Assembly: GCF_022340605.1 (NCBI RefSeq)
Contig: NZ_JAJDNQ010000165.1
Span: 1-60,162, forward strand
Reading direction: 5' to 3'
DNA length: 60,162 nucleotides
Origin: Thiohalocapsa sp.
GTDB lineage: Bacteria > Pseudomonadota > Gammaproteobacteria > Chromatiales > Chromatiaceae
Part shown: piece by piece, positions 1-8,324 of the stretch
Layout of the letters: each line of letters opens with the position of its first letter
How positions within the stretch are numbered: position 1 is the first letter of the stretch
Translations under genes and position numbers: made by a program
Notes under the pieces: model-generated
Databases searched by the model: none
What the model saw: the letters and a program-made list of their open reading frames with translations, nothing else
Told to the model about the DNA's origin: nothing

Positions 1-476
1 TGTTCCTCGGCGCCCAGATGCTGCGAGTACATGAAGAGCAGGTGCGAGACCAAGGCCAGATCGAACTGTCCAGCGGCGAAGGGCAGTGCCGGTAGTGCCC
101 CGGTGACATAGCGCGAAGACGCGCCGGGCGCCGCGTAGTCCACCAGAAACCGCTCCATCGCGGTCAAGCGCGCGGCCACCAGATCGTCGACGCCGGCGAA
201 GCGGGTCCAGACATAGCGCTCGGGATGCGCCCGGACGCCCGCCTCGATCTGCGGTCATACGGCGTGGATGCGGCTGCTGATGTCCGCCGCGGTGAAGGCA
301 TAGATCGGGTCCGCGGACACCACACGTGCGCCGCGCGCGGTGGCCTCGGCGTTGAAGGACGCGGGGCCGTCGCCGCAGCCGAGGATTTTCCCGCCGAGGT
401 CGGCGTCCGTCAGCGCGAACATGGCGCGGTACTCGTCGAAGGACCGGCCCCAGGGGACGATGTCATCGAGCTGCAT
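1..476 (-). pseudogene. SAM-dependent methyltransferase, broken by an in-frame TGA and cut by the window edge
   Basis: From an ATG at 476 the frame encodes the start of a class I SAM-dependent methyltransferase: motif I (GGKILGCGDGPASFN, about residues 28-42) followed by an acidic DP at the expected motif II position. The frame meets TGA at 257-255 after 73 residues. The same frame is then open from 254 to the window edge and still reads like the same protein: PQIEAGVRAHPERYVW, then DLALVSHLLFMYSQHLG, which resembles the late methyltransferase motifs. One codon, not a frameshift, therefore interrupts it. The 73-residue piece alone could not form a methyltransferase fold. A nonsense mutation or a base-calling error are the simplest readings. 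The true C-terminus lies outside the window. Confidence 0.7.
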
Positions 477-857
477 GGATCTCGCTCACCCCGCGTGCGC
501 GGGCTGCGGTGCCCCGGCGGAACGGCGGCGATCATAACTCCGAGCAGCGGGCGGTGCTGGCTCGCATGCTCCAGAGAGCAAAGATCCGCTTCAGGGCGTA
601 GGTCGGGTTAGCGCAGCGTAAACCGACCTACGACGCCCTCGATTTCGGCGTTGCGAGCAATATTTGCCCGGTCTCGCCAGCGTGGGAGCAAGGGCGGACG
701 CTCTGCATTCCGCCGTTTCCGGCACCAGGTGGTCGAGGCCATGAGCAAGGCGTGCGGAACGGACTCGTCCGCGGCTCGCCCGGTGCCCCGCATTGCGTCC
801 AGCCGCGGAGCGGGGCTAGTGTGCCATCCCTCACCCCGCCATCGCTGTCCCGCCCCG
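477..857. other. Gene-free stretch with a dispersed repeat
   Basis: No convincing gene between the methyltransferase start and the DUF2499 gene. The open frame that extends the next gene upstream to 651 has no family-like sequence before 858. The main content is the repeat copy listed at 598-690. Confidence 0.6.
598..690 (-). repeat. Dispersed intergenic repeat, copy a (GTAGGTCGGGTTAGCGCAGCG family)
   Basis: Contains GTAGGTCGG...CCGACCTAC as an inverted pair around GTTAGCGCAGCGTAA, then a block resembling CCTCGATTTCGGCGTTGCG and caATATTTGCCCGGTCTC. The same blocks occur near 58337-58530, 58692-58820 and, in reverse, at 60047-60122. It is read here in the opposite orientation to the copies near 58.4 kb. 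Confidence 0.75.
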
Positions 858-1559
858 ATGCTGCTGTCTGTACCCACTTGGCTCATCCATTTACTCACCG
901 TCAGCGAATGGCTGGCGGCGATCCTGTTGATCCACCGCTATGCGGTGCGCATCGGTCGCCCGCGGCTGCGGCTGTTCGCGTACGCCATGATTCCGCACCT
1001 GTGCGCCGGCCTGTTGGTGTTGTCGTTTCACGCCAGCGGCGACCGCACCACCTGGCTGCTCGACGCCTCCCGGCTCATGACCTTCCTCGGCAGCCTGTCG
1101 CTGCTGGCCGCAACCCTGCTGATGCTCCGCACGCGCCGGCTCAACGCCTCCTGGCTTGCGGGCGTGCTTGTGGCGGTGGGGTTGTCCTGGGGGCTGACCC
1201 GGTTGTTGATCGCCGGTGGCGTGAGCGCGCTCCTACCCGGCGCGAACCTCATGTATCTTGGCTTCTTGTCGCTGTTGCTCGTGGTGGCCCGCCAGGATCG
1301 CGCGCTGTTCTCGCCCATCAGCATCGCCGGCTTCTGGTTCCTGCTCGTCTTCGTCGCCGGCACCATCACCGCCACCCACATCGCCACCGCCCGGCTTGGC
1401 CTGCCGAGCCTGTCTCACGCGGACCTGCTGCACGGCGCCAGCGAGAGCCTGCTATCGGTGAGCAATTTTCTGATCGCGCTTGGGGCATACCGGCGGTTGC
1501 GTGCGGCGCGGGGCAACTGTACTGATTCGGTGCCATCGCGGCCTGTCAGCCTGCGATGA
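858..1559 (+). CDS. Integral membrane protein, DUF2499-DUF3593 fusion
   Basis: A 233-residue, almost wholly hydrophobic protein with about six to seven membrane segments. The first half starts LSVPTWLIHLLTVSEWLAA and matches my recollection of DUF2499 (plant and cyanobacterial membrane family: PTWIIH..S..EW). The second half (about residues 130-225: ALFSPISIAGFWFLLVFVAG, then DLLHGASESLLSVSNFLIALG) matches DUF3593, normally a separate cyanobacterial/plant protein. Function is unknown for both. The ATG at 858 is chosen because it begins the DUF2499 core; the open frame runs back to 651 but that part is repeat-derived. Its last 14 bases overlap the convergent small gene at 1546-1743. Family names are from memory and untested. 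Confidence 0.75.
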   Translation: MLLSVPTWLIHLLTVSEWLAAILLIHRYAVRIGRPRLRLFAYAMIPHLCAGLLVLSFHASGDRTTWLLDASRLMTFLGSLSLLAATLLMLRTRRLNASWLAGVLVAVGLSWGLTRLLIAGGVSALLPGANLMYLGFLSLLLVVARQDRALFSPISIAGFWFLLVFVAGTITATHIATARLGLPSLSHADLLHGASESLLSVSNFLIALGAYRRLRAARGNCTDSVPSRPVSLR

Positions 1560-1743
1560 AGGACCTGATCATCCACCACAGTGCCCAGATGGCCGCCAGA
1601 CCGAACACCACCAGCGCGGCGAAGTCCAGCAACCAGCCTTCCGTCAACGCGCTATTGGAAAACAGCAAGCCGATACCGGCCAGCCAGAGCAGGCTCCCGC
1701 CAATGGCAAGCCAATCGAAGAAGGTCTGAACCTTATCTTTCAC
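1546..1743 (-). CDS. Small two-helix membrane protein
   Basis: A 65-residue protein with two hydrophobic segments (about residues 11-29 and 38-62) and a charged start MKDKVQTFFDW. The hydrophobic pattern with tryptophans at the membrane edges argues for a real product. It converges on and overlaps the DUF2499-DUF3593 gene by 14 bases. I do not recognise a family. A role in the inner membrane is inferred from hydrophobicity only. Confidence 0.55.
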   Translation of the reverse strand: MKDKVQTFFDWLAIGGSLLWLAGIGLLFSNSALTEGWLLDFAALVVFGLAAIWALWWMIRSFIAG

Positions 1744-2339
1744 GTCGCTTTTACCTCCGGGCAGAAGATCGCTTCACGCAAGGATAGCTTGCGGAGACAG
1801 ACAGCGACGAGGCGTCCACGGAGGGCGCTCGGCACAGCAGGAGCCGAACCGCTAGGTGGCGACCGCCCAGTCGGTCCGCAAGCGACATGTCCGACCGCGG
1901 CAGCGTCTGAAGAGGAACTACGAAAGGGGTCCTCGAAAAATGCCTTCCAAGGCATTTTTCGAGACGCGAAGCGAAAACGCGGTTTCCGCTCTACTCCATT
2001 TCTGGAGGGCTTGGGCGCTTGAGAAATGGCGGGGCATTCTGCCCCGCACGGGCAGAGGTGCCCGAAAGACGCGAAAAGAGCGAAAAGGCCCCCACTCGCC
2101 ACTCATCCGTGCCCTTCCGCGTGCTTCGCGTATTTCGTAGTGACAATATTCCGGTCCCTTTCGGTTAGCCCTGCTGTTCAGTGCTGATATGACTGGCGAG
2201 ATGCCCGGTAGATTCCATATACCGCCGCCCACGCTACTGATTTGCCTATGCATGTCATGCCGGCAGACCAAACTCGATCCACGGCGCGAGGTCCAGCAAG
2301 CGCGAACACGCGCTTGCTGTTACACGACCCTTTACGCGT
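1744..2339. other. Gene-free stretch of about 600 bases with hairpins
   Basis: No family-like reading frame on either strand. It holds a perfect 15-base inverted repeat at 1932-1963, a short hairpin GCGGGGCA-TTC-TGCCCCGC near 2032-2050, and a pair of inverted degenerate arrays (CGAAAGACGCGAAAAGAGCG near 2065 and its rough complement near 2112-2137). Confidence 0.55.
1932..1963. repeat. Perfect 15-base inverted repeat
   Basis: Arms CTCGAAAAATGCCTT (1932-1946) and AAGGCATTTTTCGAG (1949-1963), 2-base centre. The A5/T5 runs sit inside the arms, so it is not a standard terminator, but it would form a strong cruciform or RNA hairpin. It lies downstream of the secreted-protein gene (stop at 2340) and upstream of the small membrane gene (start at 1743). 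Confidence 0.8.
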
Positions 2340-2774
2340 CTATCGACGGTCTCCGTGGACGTTGCCGTGATCGTCTCTGCGGTCGTGTCGGTGGTCGTCT
2401 CTGTGATTATCCTTATAGCAGCGTTGCCTGACCCTGAGGTCTCGGCAGTCGGGTGTCCGCCCGTGCCGCTTCAGCTTCAGCTCTCTCTTCTCGATTCTAA
2501 CGCCAAGTCGCGCATACGCCGCGTTCTGGATTTTGCAGCGACTTCTGCCATCGGGCCTGATCTTGGGGCCAGAGTTTAAAATGCGCCTGGCGTCACGATC
2601 ACCGACTCTTTCAGTATCGGAATATTTTCCACCCTTGATGTTGCGATACTCGTTTCGGCTGATGTCCCACAGGCACGTCACTGTCTCGCTGGCGTAAGCC
2701 GCGGTCGGCGCCACTATGGATAACGCTAATGCGACACTTGTGGAAGCCAAGAGCACTTTGTGTACTTTCGTCAT
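2340..2774 (-). CDS. Secreted hypothetical protein with His/Asp-rich tail
   Basis: A 144-residue protein with a clear Sec signal peptide (MTKVHKVLLASTSVALALSI, cleavage likely after TAAYA about residue 28). The mature part contains DISRNEYRNIKGGKYSDTER and three or four cysteines. The last 25 residues are dominated by His, Asp and Arg (NHRDDHRHDRRDDHGNVHGD), a possible metal-binding tail. GAGGA about 8 bases before the ATG supports the start. I do not recognise the family. Its base composition is lower in GC than its neighbours, which may point to a different origin. Periplasmic or secreted location is inferred from the signal peptide. Confidence 0.65.
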   Translation of the reverse strand: MTKVHKVLLASTSVALALSIVAPTAAYASETVTCLWDISRNEYRNIKGGKYSDTERVGDRDARRILNSGPKIRPDGRSRCKIQNAAYARLGVRIEKRELKLKRHGRTPDCRDLRVRQRCYKDNHRDDHRHDRRDDHGNVHGDRR

Positions 2775-3462
2775 CTTGATGTCCTCGATAAGCGCAGAGG
2801 ATGCAGGTTGGTCTCCTCTACATGGCCCTGAGTTTTAAGCAGGCTGCCCACGGTCGACCAGCAGGTACGCTGTACGCATGGCGTGGGCGGTCCCGGGAGG
2901 CGCCGAGGCACTCGGCGTTTTCCGCCGGGCAGGATGCCCGAATAGTCTCAGTGCCCCGCTATTCGGAACGGGGGCGCTGAAAGCTGAGGAACTCGGGAAC
3001 GGCCTAATTGCTGGGCAGATTCGAGCTCCGCGCCGATTTCGGCCCTGTTGGTCCCGTTCGGCCTGTTTGCCAACAGGAAATGGCCAAGAATCGACGTCTC
3101 CCTAGCGCAATAGTGCATGTTCTTCTGCAAATGCCTGAACTCGCTGTTCGGCCGCGGGAATTCGGGATAGGCGGGCGGGCAGACAGTCTTCACGGATACG
3201 GTCCGGCGAGGTTCTGACCCGACCCGGGGATTGATTGATGTGTATGGAGGAACTGCCGAACTGGCAGTGCCAACGGGTACATGGCGGTCGGGCCGTTGCA
3301 AGGCGCTCGTGAGGGCGTAAGGATCGGTCGCGCTGTCGGCTGCCGGGATCACGGGGATCCTCCCTGCTGGTGTTGTGCACGATATCCGCGCAACAAACCC
3401 ATGAAAACCACTGTAAGACTAGGCAATTTCCGCAACGGCAGATGCAGTGAAACTGCGGTCTA

Positions 3463-3489
3463 GCTGATGTAGCTCAATTGGTCAAGAGG
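3463..3489 (+). other. tRNA-like 5' fragment
   Basis: GCTGATGTAGCTCAATTGG followed by TCAAGAGG resembles the acceptor 5' strand and D-arm of a bacterial tRNA (tRNA-Thr starts in a similar way). No matching anticodon arm, T-arm (GGTTCGA) or acceptor 3' strand follows at the right distance, so it is not a complete tRNA. It could be a tRNA remnant, an attachment-site scar or a tRNA-like RNA. Confidence 0.35.
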
Positions 3490-3802
3490 AAGGTGATGTG
3501 TCGATGCGTTCGGCGCTTCCGCCACGGGGCGGGATCTGTCGCCGAATCGTGGTGGCTCGGGTGGATGCAAGCGTTGTATGGGCAGGAAGCCTTGGTCTTG
3601 AACCCGCGCGATATTAACTATCAAGCATAGGTCGGACGCAGCGGGACTGTGATAGGTGAAATGCTGTATACGGAGATCGAGAAAAGTATTGCTATGTGAG
3701 GCGAGCGTGGCCGCCCGGAATCGTCACGAGGTGTGCCCTATTCTCGCTCCCAGGCTCCAGAGACCGTGAAAGTATTCCGTGTAGACGAGCAGGTGCGCGG
3801 CC

Positions 3803-3930
3803 GGCCTTGATCATAACGTCGGCCGGCAGTCGTCTGCCGTGGGAGCGGCGTCCTCGCCGCGAATCGCCCTGATCGCGCCGAGGACGCTGATCCCACAGCA
3901 GGAAGCCGCTGGCCAAAGTTACGATCGACC
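3803..3930. repeat. Palindromic intergenic repeat, copy 1 (TTGATCA...GTGGGAGCGGCG family)
   Basis: Outer arms TTGATCATAAC (3807-3817) and GTTACGATCG (3918-3927) enclose inner arms GTGGGAGCGGCGTCCTCG (from 3839) and CGAGGACGCTGATCCCAC (to 3898). Two further long copies lie at 50803-50920 and 53799-53900, with half-copies near 34420, 47070 and 58650. Confidence 0.75.
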
Positions 3931-3956
3931 CCCACCCCGGATCGGCTCGTCATCCT

Positions 3957-4463
3957 TCATCGTCTTGGATAATGTGCCCTCGCAGGGATGACGTTGCGAA
4001 TGCCGCCTTTTGGGTTCTCGATGTCGCCGCGATAACGCGGCAACACGATGGTGTGCAAATGGTCGATGCTCCGTCCCGCTTCTCTGCCATCGTTGTTGCC
4101 AACGGTGTACGCGTCAGGCACGTTCCCGAGAAAGTCCAGCGCCAGCATCGTCTCGATGTGGTCTTTGGGCCTGTCTCTCAAGTAATCCCTGTGCAGCATC
4201 TCCTGATAGAGCGCTCGCAGATCGGTTGATTCAATGGCACGCTTGACGCCCCGGAGCGCATCGAAAAAGTCTGCCTGCTCTGCTGCATTCAGATCGAAAA
4301 TCGAGACGACATGCCTCCTGGGAACAATCAAGGCATGCCCCGGATTCACGGGATGGGTGTCGAACACGCCCACAAACGAGCGGTTCTCGAATACAAAGGG
4401 GTCGGTTTCGCCCCTGGTTACTCTGCAAAAGTAGCAGTCTGGTGATGATTGAAGATCGTTCAT
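3957..4463 (-). CDS. HIT family protein with altered histidine triad
   Basis: A 168-residue HIT-superfamily protein (nucleotide hydrolases/transferases of the Hint and Ap4A type). It starts with a CYFC pair (residues 11-14), has the family core DTHPVNPGHALIVPRRHV (about 35-52), and ends with the active-site motif SIDHLHTIVLPRYRGD. The canonical triad is His-x-His-x-His; here the third His is Ile (HLHTI), while the central nucleophilic His is kept. An insert (YLRDRPKDHIETMLALDF) makes it longer than typical Hint proteins. The ATG is 7 bases after the nifA stop, so it looks like the last gene of a nifL-nifA-HIT operon, which is not the usual nifLA neighbourhood. Substrate unknown. Confidence 0.8.
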   Translation of the reverse strand: MNDLQSSPDCYFCRVTRGETDPFVFENRSFVGVFDTHPVNPGHALIVPRRHVVSIFDLNAAEQADFFDALRGVKRAIESTDLRALYQEMLHRDYLRDRPKDHIETMLALDFLGNVPDAYTVGNNDGREAGRSIDHLHTIVLPRYRGDIENPKGGIRNVIPARAHYPRR

Positions 4464-4470
4464 GCCAGGC

Positions 4471-6087
4471 TCAAAACTGCTTCACCCGAATCTTCATGGT
4501 CTGAATGCGATAGGCGATCTGCCGTGGCGTCATGCCGAGCAGGCGGGCGGCCTTGGCCTGCACCCAGCCGGCCTGTTCCAGGGCGGCGATGACGCGCTCG
4601 CGCTCGTCGACGTCGGGGGCGTCGAGGTCGATGTCGGCGGCGGGGGAGGGGCCGGCGGTGGGCGTGGCGGCGAGGAGGACCTCGGGCAGGCTGCCGACGT
4701 CGAGGCCGGTGAGATTGAGCACGTCGCGGTCGATGATGCCGCCTTCGCTCATGACGGCGGCGCGCTCCATGCAGTTTTCCAACTCGCGGACGTTGCCGGG
4801 CCAGTGGTGGCGCATGAGCACGGCGAGCGCGCTGTCGGTGATGCTGAGCTCGCGGCCCTGGCGCTTGGCGAGCTTGGCCACCAGGAAGCGGGCGAGCTCG
4901 GGGATGTCCTCGACGCGCTCGCGCAGCGCCGGCATGAGGATGGGCATGACGTTGAGGCGGTAGTAGAGGTCCTCGCGGAACATGCCGTCGCGGACCTCTT
5001 GCTCCAGGTTGCGGTTGGTGGCGGCGATGATGCGCACGTCTACCTTGAGCGTGCGGCCGCCGCCAACGCGCTCGAATTCGCCCTCCTGGAGCACGCGCAG
5101 CAGCTTGGCCTGGAAGGCGGGGCTGATCTCGCCGATCTCGTCGAGAAAGATGGTGCCGCCGTCGGCCTGCTCGAAACGGCCCTTGCGCTGGGCTTGGGCG
5201 CCGGTGAAGGCGCCTTTCTCGTGGCCGAAGAGCTCGGACTCCAGCAGGTTGTCGGGTAGTGCCGCGCAGTTGAGCTTGACGAAGGGGCCGCCGTTGCGCG
5301 GGGAGTTGTAGTGGATGGCGCTGGCGATGAGCTCCTTGCCGGTGCCGGACTCGCCGCGCAGCAGCACGGTGGTGTTCCACTTGGCCACCTGGCGCACCTG
5401 CTCGAACACTAGGCGCATGCGCTCCGTGTGGCCGATGATGTTGTCGAAGCCGTGGCTGCCCTTGACCTGCCGGCGCAGGGTGTCGCGCTCTTCACGGAGC
5501 GCCCGGCGCTCGTCCTCCACGGAGCGGGACAACCGCACGGCCTGGCCGATGAGGTTGGCGACCATCTCGGCGAAGCGGGCGCGCTGCGGCAGCAGGGCGT
5601 CTACCTCCGGCGGCTGTAGGGCGTAGACGCCGGCGATGTCGTCCTGGCCAATGCGCACCGGCACGCCGATGAAGGGCAGGTCTGCATCGAAGAGCCCAAG
5701 CCGGTCGAGGAAGCGCGGCTCATCGCCCAGGCGTTGCAGCACGCAGGGCTCGTTGTTCTCCAGCACCTGGCCGATGACGCCCTCGCCCGGGCGGTAGCGG
5801 ATCTTCTCGAAGGGGCTGATGTCGTCGTGGTGCAGAGCGGCCACCAGCAGGTCGCCGGTGTCGGGGTCCAGCAGGCTCACCATGCCGCTGCAGACCCGGC
5901 CGCGGTCATGCAGGGTGCGCAGCACCTGGCGCAGGGTCTCGCGCAGCTCCAGCGAGCGGCTCAGCACGCTGCTGACGTCGAACAGGGCGGCGAGCTGCTG
6001 CTCCAGCAGGTGCAGGCGGGCGGCGTCGCCGCTGTCCGCGGGGTTGGGGTCTCTTGGTGGTGTTGGGGCTTCGGGCATCTCGAGCAT
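4471..6087 (-). CDS. nifA: Nif-specific sigma54 activator NifA
   Basis: A 538-residue enhancer-binding protein that activates nif promoters with sigma54. Domains: GAF sensor about 25-190; AAA+ about 212-440 with Walker A GESGTGKE (245-252), the sigma54-contact loop GAFTGA (292-297) and Walker B GGTIFLDEIGE (310-320); C-terminal Fis-type HTH about 495-535 ending RQIAYRIQTMKIRVKQF, the usual NifA ending. No cysteine-rich interdomain linker is visible, as expected for the gammaproteobacterial type that is controlled by NifL rather than by direct oxygen sensing. It follows nifL by 42 bases and precedes the HIT gene by 7. A second in-frame ATG 9 bases downstream of the chosen start is possible. 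Confidence 0.95.
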   Translation of the reverse strand: MLEMPEAPTPPRDPNPADSGDAARLHLLEQQLAALFDVSSVLSRSLELRETLRQVLRTLHDRGRVCSGMVSLLDPDTGDLLVAALHHDDISPFEKIRYRPGEGVIGQVLENNEPCVLQRLGDEPRFLDRLGLFDADLPFIGVPVRIGQDDIAGVYALQPPEVDALLPQRARFAEMVANLIGQAVRLSRSVEDERRALREERDTLRRQVKGSHGFDNIIGHTERMRLVFEQVRQVAKWNTTVLLRGESGTGKELIASAIHYNSPRNGGPFVKLNCAALPDNLLESELFGHEKGAFTGAQAQRKGRFEQADGGTIFLDEIGEISPAFQAKLLRVLQEGEFERVGGGRTLKVDVRIIAATNRNLEQEVRDGMFREDLYYRLNVMPILMPALRERVEDIPELARFLVAKLAKRQGRELSITDSALAVLMRHHWPGNVRELENCMERAAVMSEGGIIDRDVLNLTGLDVGSLPEVLLAATPTAGPSPAADIDLDAPDVDERERVIAALEQAGWVQAKAARLLGMTPRQIAYRIQTMKIRVKQF

Positions 6088-6129
6088 AGGTTGGGTGCGC
6101 TGGCAGCCGATAGCTGGCCTGGTGGCCGG

Positions 6130-7851
6130 TCAGTCCTGCGGGCGGACGTTGCCGAGGGTCACGCGCACCCGGCAGCCGTCGCGGTACTGGGGGTCGATCT
6201 CGATGCTGCCGGCGTGCTGGTTGACGATCTCCTGCGCCAGCGCGAGCCCCATGCCGGCGCGCCCGCGGCGGTTGCGCCAGCCGATGTGGAAGGGCTCGAA
6301 CACCTTGAGCCGGCGCTCCGGCGGGATGCCGGGGCCGTTGTCTTCGACGATGACCTCCACGGCGTCGTCCAGCGCGCGGGTGGCGAGCCTGAGCCCGCGA
6401 TGGCTGCCGCCGCCCTCGTACATGGCTTGCAGGGCGTTGTCGATCAGGTGCTTGAACAGGGAGCGCAGCTCGTTCTTATGGCCGGACAGCTCCGGCAGCA
6501 CCAGCGCTGGCTGCCAGTCCACGACGATGCCGGCGGCGAGCAGGTTGTCCGTCTCCAGTGCCAGCACGTGGCGCAGCAGCTCGTTGATGTTCACGTTGAC
6601 GCCGGGCTCCGGCATTTCCGTGGGCAGCGCGGCGTTGAGGGTGGCCAGCGCGGCCTCGCCGGCCTCCGTGACCTGACCTAGCATGTCGGCAAACAGCGCC
6701 GGGTTGCCGCTGCCGTCTTTGAACATGGCGCTGGCGGCGCGGATCATGTTGAGCGGCACCTGGAGCTGGAAGCTGGCGGCGGTGAGCGCCTCGCGCATGC
6801 CCTGCGCCAATTGCTGCTCGGCGAGGCGCGCGCGCAGGTTCTCCAGATGCGCGCGCTCGATCTCGCGGCGCCGGCCGGTGATGTCGTTGGCGAGCAGCAG
6901 CAGGCGCTGATCGCCGGCGTCGCCGCGGATGAAGTAGCCGGACAGGCTGGAGTCGGACTCGTTCACGGCACTGCCGGAGCAAGCGAACCAGCGCGGCCCG
7001 CTGCTGCCTGGCACCTCGATGCTCACCTCGATGTCGCGGAAGCCCTCGCCGGCGGCGGCGCGCTCCAGCGGGTCGAAGCCCGCCTGCTCCTTCAGCGCCG
7101 CGCGCAGCAGGGTCAGCGGCTCGCGCCCGCGCAGGTCGCCCAAGAGCTTCTTGTACTCCTGGTTGTCCAGGATGATGCGCCCGTCGGTGTCGAGCAGCAC
7201 CACCAGCACGGGGGCGGCGTCGAGCACCGTCTCGATGCGCGTTTTCTGCTGGCGCAGCGCCACCGAGAGCTCGTGCTCGCGGGTGACGTTGCGGTGCATG
7301 CCGAGGTAGTAGCGGATGCGCCCGGCGGCGTCCAGCACCGGCGAGATGGTGAGCTCCGCTAGGTAGTCCTCGCCGTCCTTGCGCCGATTGATGAGCGTGC
7401 CCTTCCACGGCCGCTTGCGCTGGATGGTGCGCCAGAGCTGCTTGTAGATGGAGTCCGGCGTGGCGTTGCTGGAGAGGATGGACTCGTTCTTGCCCATGAC
7501 CTCGTCGCGGCTGTAGCCGGTGAGCGCCTCGAAGGCGGCGTTGGCGTAGAGGATGTTGGCCTTGTGGTCGGTGATGGAGATGGCCACCGGCGCCTGCTCG
7601 ACGGTCTCGAAGTAGAGCCGCGGCGGCAGTGGGTGTTCGGGGTCGCCGGCCATCAGCGTCAGTGCCTCCACCACCTCGGCGGGTGTGCCTGGCGGCGGGT
7701 CGCTCAGGAACTCGCCCAGCGCACTGGCAATGGGCAACTCTGCGCCATGCGTGAAGCCGCCGGCGTTGGCATGCGCCGCGCCGTCCGCCTCGTCGTCTTC
7801 GGCGGCGAGCTGGTCGGCCGGTTGGGTCTTGATGCCTTTGCGCCTGGTCAC
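6130..7851 (-). CDS. nifL: Redox and nitrogen-responsive NifA inhibitor NifL
   Basis: Anti-activator that binds NifA in the cytoplasm under oxygen or fixed nitrogen. The GTG at 7851-7849 gives 573 residues and has GGAGG 5 bases upstream; upstream ATG choices would add 76 unlike residues. Domains: FAD-type PAS about 81-200 ([15 protein letters not shown], then [19 protein letters not shown] and [20 protein letters not shown]); second PAS about 205-330; DHp-like segment; GHKL domain with N-box [25 protein letters not shown] and [11 protein letters not shown]. The DHp segment reads [13 protein letters not shown] with no phosphoacceptor histidine, consistent with NifL acting by protein contact, not as a kinase. 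It is transcribed divergently from rnfA. Confidence 0.93.
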   Translation of the reverse strand: MTRRKGIKTQPADQLAAEDDEADGAAHANAGGFTHGAELPIASALGEFLSDPPPGTPAEVVEALTLMAGDPEHPLPPRLYFETVEQAPVAISITDHKANILYANAAFEALTGYSRDEVMGKNESILSSNATPDSIYKQLWRTIQRKRPWKGTLINRRKDGEDYLAELTISPVLDAAGRIRYYLGMHRNVTREHELSVALRQQKTRIETVLDAAPVLVVLLDTDGRIILDNQEYKKLLGDLRGREPLTLLRAALKEQAGFDPLERAAAGEGFRDIEVSIEVPGSSGPRWFACSGSAVNESDSSLSGYFIRGDAGDQRLLLLANDITGRRREIERAHLENLRARLAEQQLAQGMREALTAASFQLQVPLNMIRAASAMFKDGSGNPALFADMLGQVTEAGEAALATLNAALPTEMPEPGVNVNINELLRHVLALETDNLLAAGIVVDWQPALVLPELSGHKNELRSLFKHLIDNALQAMYEGGGSHRGLRLATRALDDAVEVIVEDNGPGIPPERRLKVFEPFHIGWRNRRGRAGMGLALAQEIVNQHAGSIEIDPQYRDGCRVRVTLGNVRPQD

Positions 7852-7911
7852 TGGAGCCTCCGCTGGGTCGGTCTGCGTGCGGCCGACGGCCGCGGTCCAT
7901 CCGCAGAACAA

Positions 7912-7927
7912 AGCAGTTTTCACGCCA
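7912..7927 (-). promoter_or_regulatory. Candidate sigma54 promoter for nifLA
   Basis: On the minus strand TGGCGTGAAAACTGCT has GG and GC with the 10-base spacing of a -24/-12 promoter (consensus TGGCACG-N4-TTGCA). Transcription would begin near 7901, about 50 bases before the nifL GTG. It matches less well than the rnfA promoter. If real, nifLA would be self-activated from the shared site at 8054-8069, about 160 bases upstream. Confidence 0.5.
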
Positions 7928-8053
7928 AATCTGGGCTCAATGTGCGGGCCGGTCAAGCCGAGGTTCCACAACGGCTCGGCGCGGAGTCGGCGCCGGTGCG
8001 CCGCGATGGCCCTGTAGGAATTGTGACAATCCTGCTGCGTCGCAGCATCCGGT

Positions 8054-8069
8054 TGTGGCATGCGCGACA
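8054..8069. promoter_or_regulatory. NifA upstream activator site
   Basis: TGT-GGCATGCGCG-ACA exactly matches the NifA-binding consensus TGT-N10-ACA. It is nearly central in the nifL-rnfA gap, about 180 bases from the predicted rnfA start and about 160 from the predicted nifL start, a workable distance for looping activation in both directions. Confidence 0.75.
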
Positions 8070-8217
8070 GTCGCGCCACTCACCGGGGCGGGCAACCAGT
8101 CCAGCGTCCGCTGCCCGCAAGGATGCCCCTGCGGCGGGCGCCCATGCATTGAGAACGGGCACTTGCGCACGGCTTTGCCCCGTGGCGATGCGGCTTGGCT
8201 GAACGCTGGTCCGATGC

Positions 8218-8233
8218 TGGCATCCGGATTGCT
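8218..8233 (+). promoter_or_regulatory. Sigma54 (-24/-12) promoter of the rnf operon
   Basis: TGGCATCCGGATTGCT matches TGGCACG-N4-TTGCA with correct GG-N10-GC spacing. Transcription would start near 8244, about 80 bases before rnfA. Together with the TGT-N10-ACA site upstream, this predicts NifA-dependent expression of rnf. Confidence 0.75.
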
Positions 8234-8324
8234 ATTACCTCCTGCACTTGCGCCGGCAATGTGCCACCGGGCCATTATCGGGCGCCAACCACAAACACCC
8301 CGCCATGGGGGGCAGCAAGCCGCG

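Larger units (their letters stand above)
2775..3956. other. About 1.2 kb without a recognisable gene
   Basis: Open frames exist on both strands (for example 2948-3352 minus), but none shows a family motif, a good ribosome site or GC-rich third positions like the neighbours. The stretch holds a tRNA-like fragment (3463-3489) and one copy of a palindromic repeat (3803-3930). It separates the secreted-protein gene from the nif block and may be a relic of an insertion or a degraded gene. Confidence 0.5.

Noticed and set aside
255-257. In-frame TGA considered as a selenocysteine codon
   Set aside because: No selenocysteine-insertion hairpin was recognised and this methyltransferase type is not a known selenoprotein.
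3463-3700. tRNA-like region considered as a full tRNA or group II intron end
   Set aside because: No anticodon arm, T-arm or acceptor partner fits, and no intron domain V or reverse transcriptase was seen.
4471-6087. NifA considered as an RtcR-type RNA-repair regulator because of the nearby tRNA-like fragment
   Set aside because: The GAF domain, the NifA-like C-terminus and the adjoining nifL and rnf genes point to nif control; no rtcA or rtcB gene is present.
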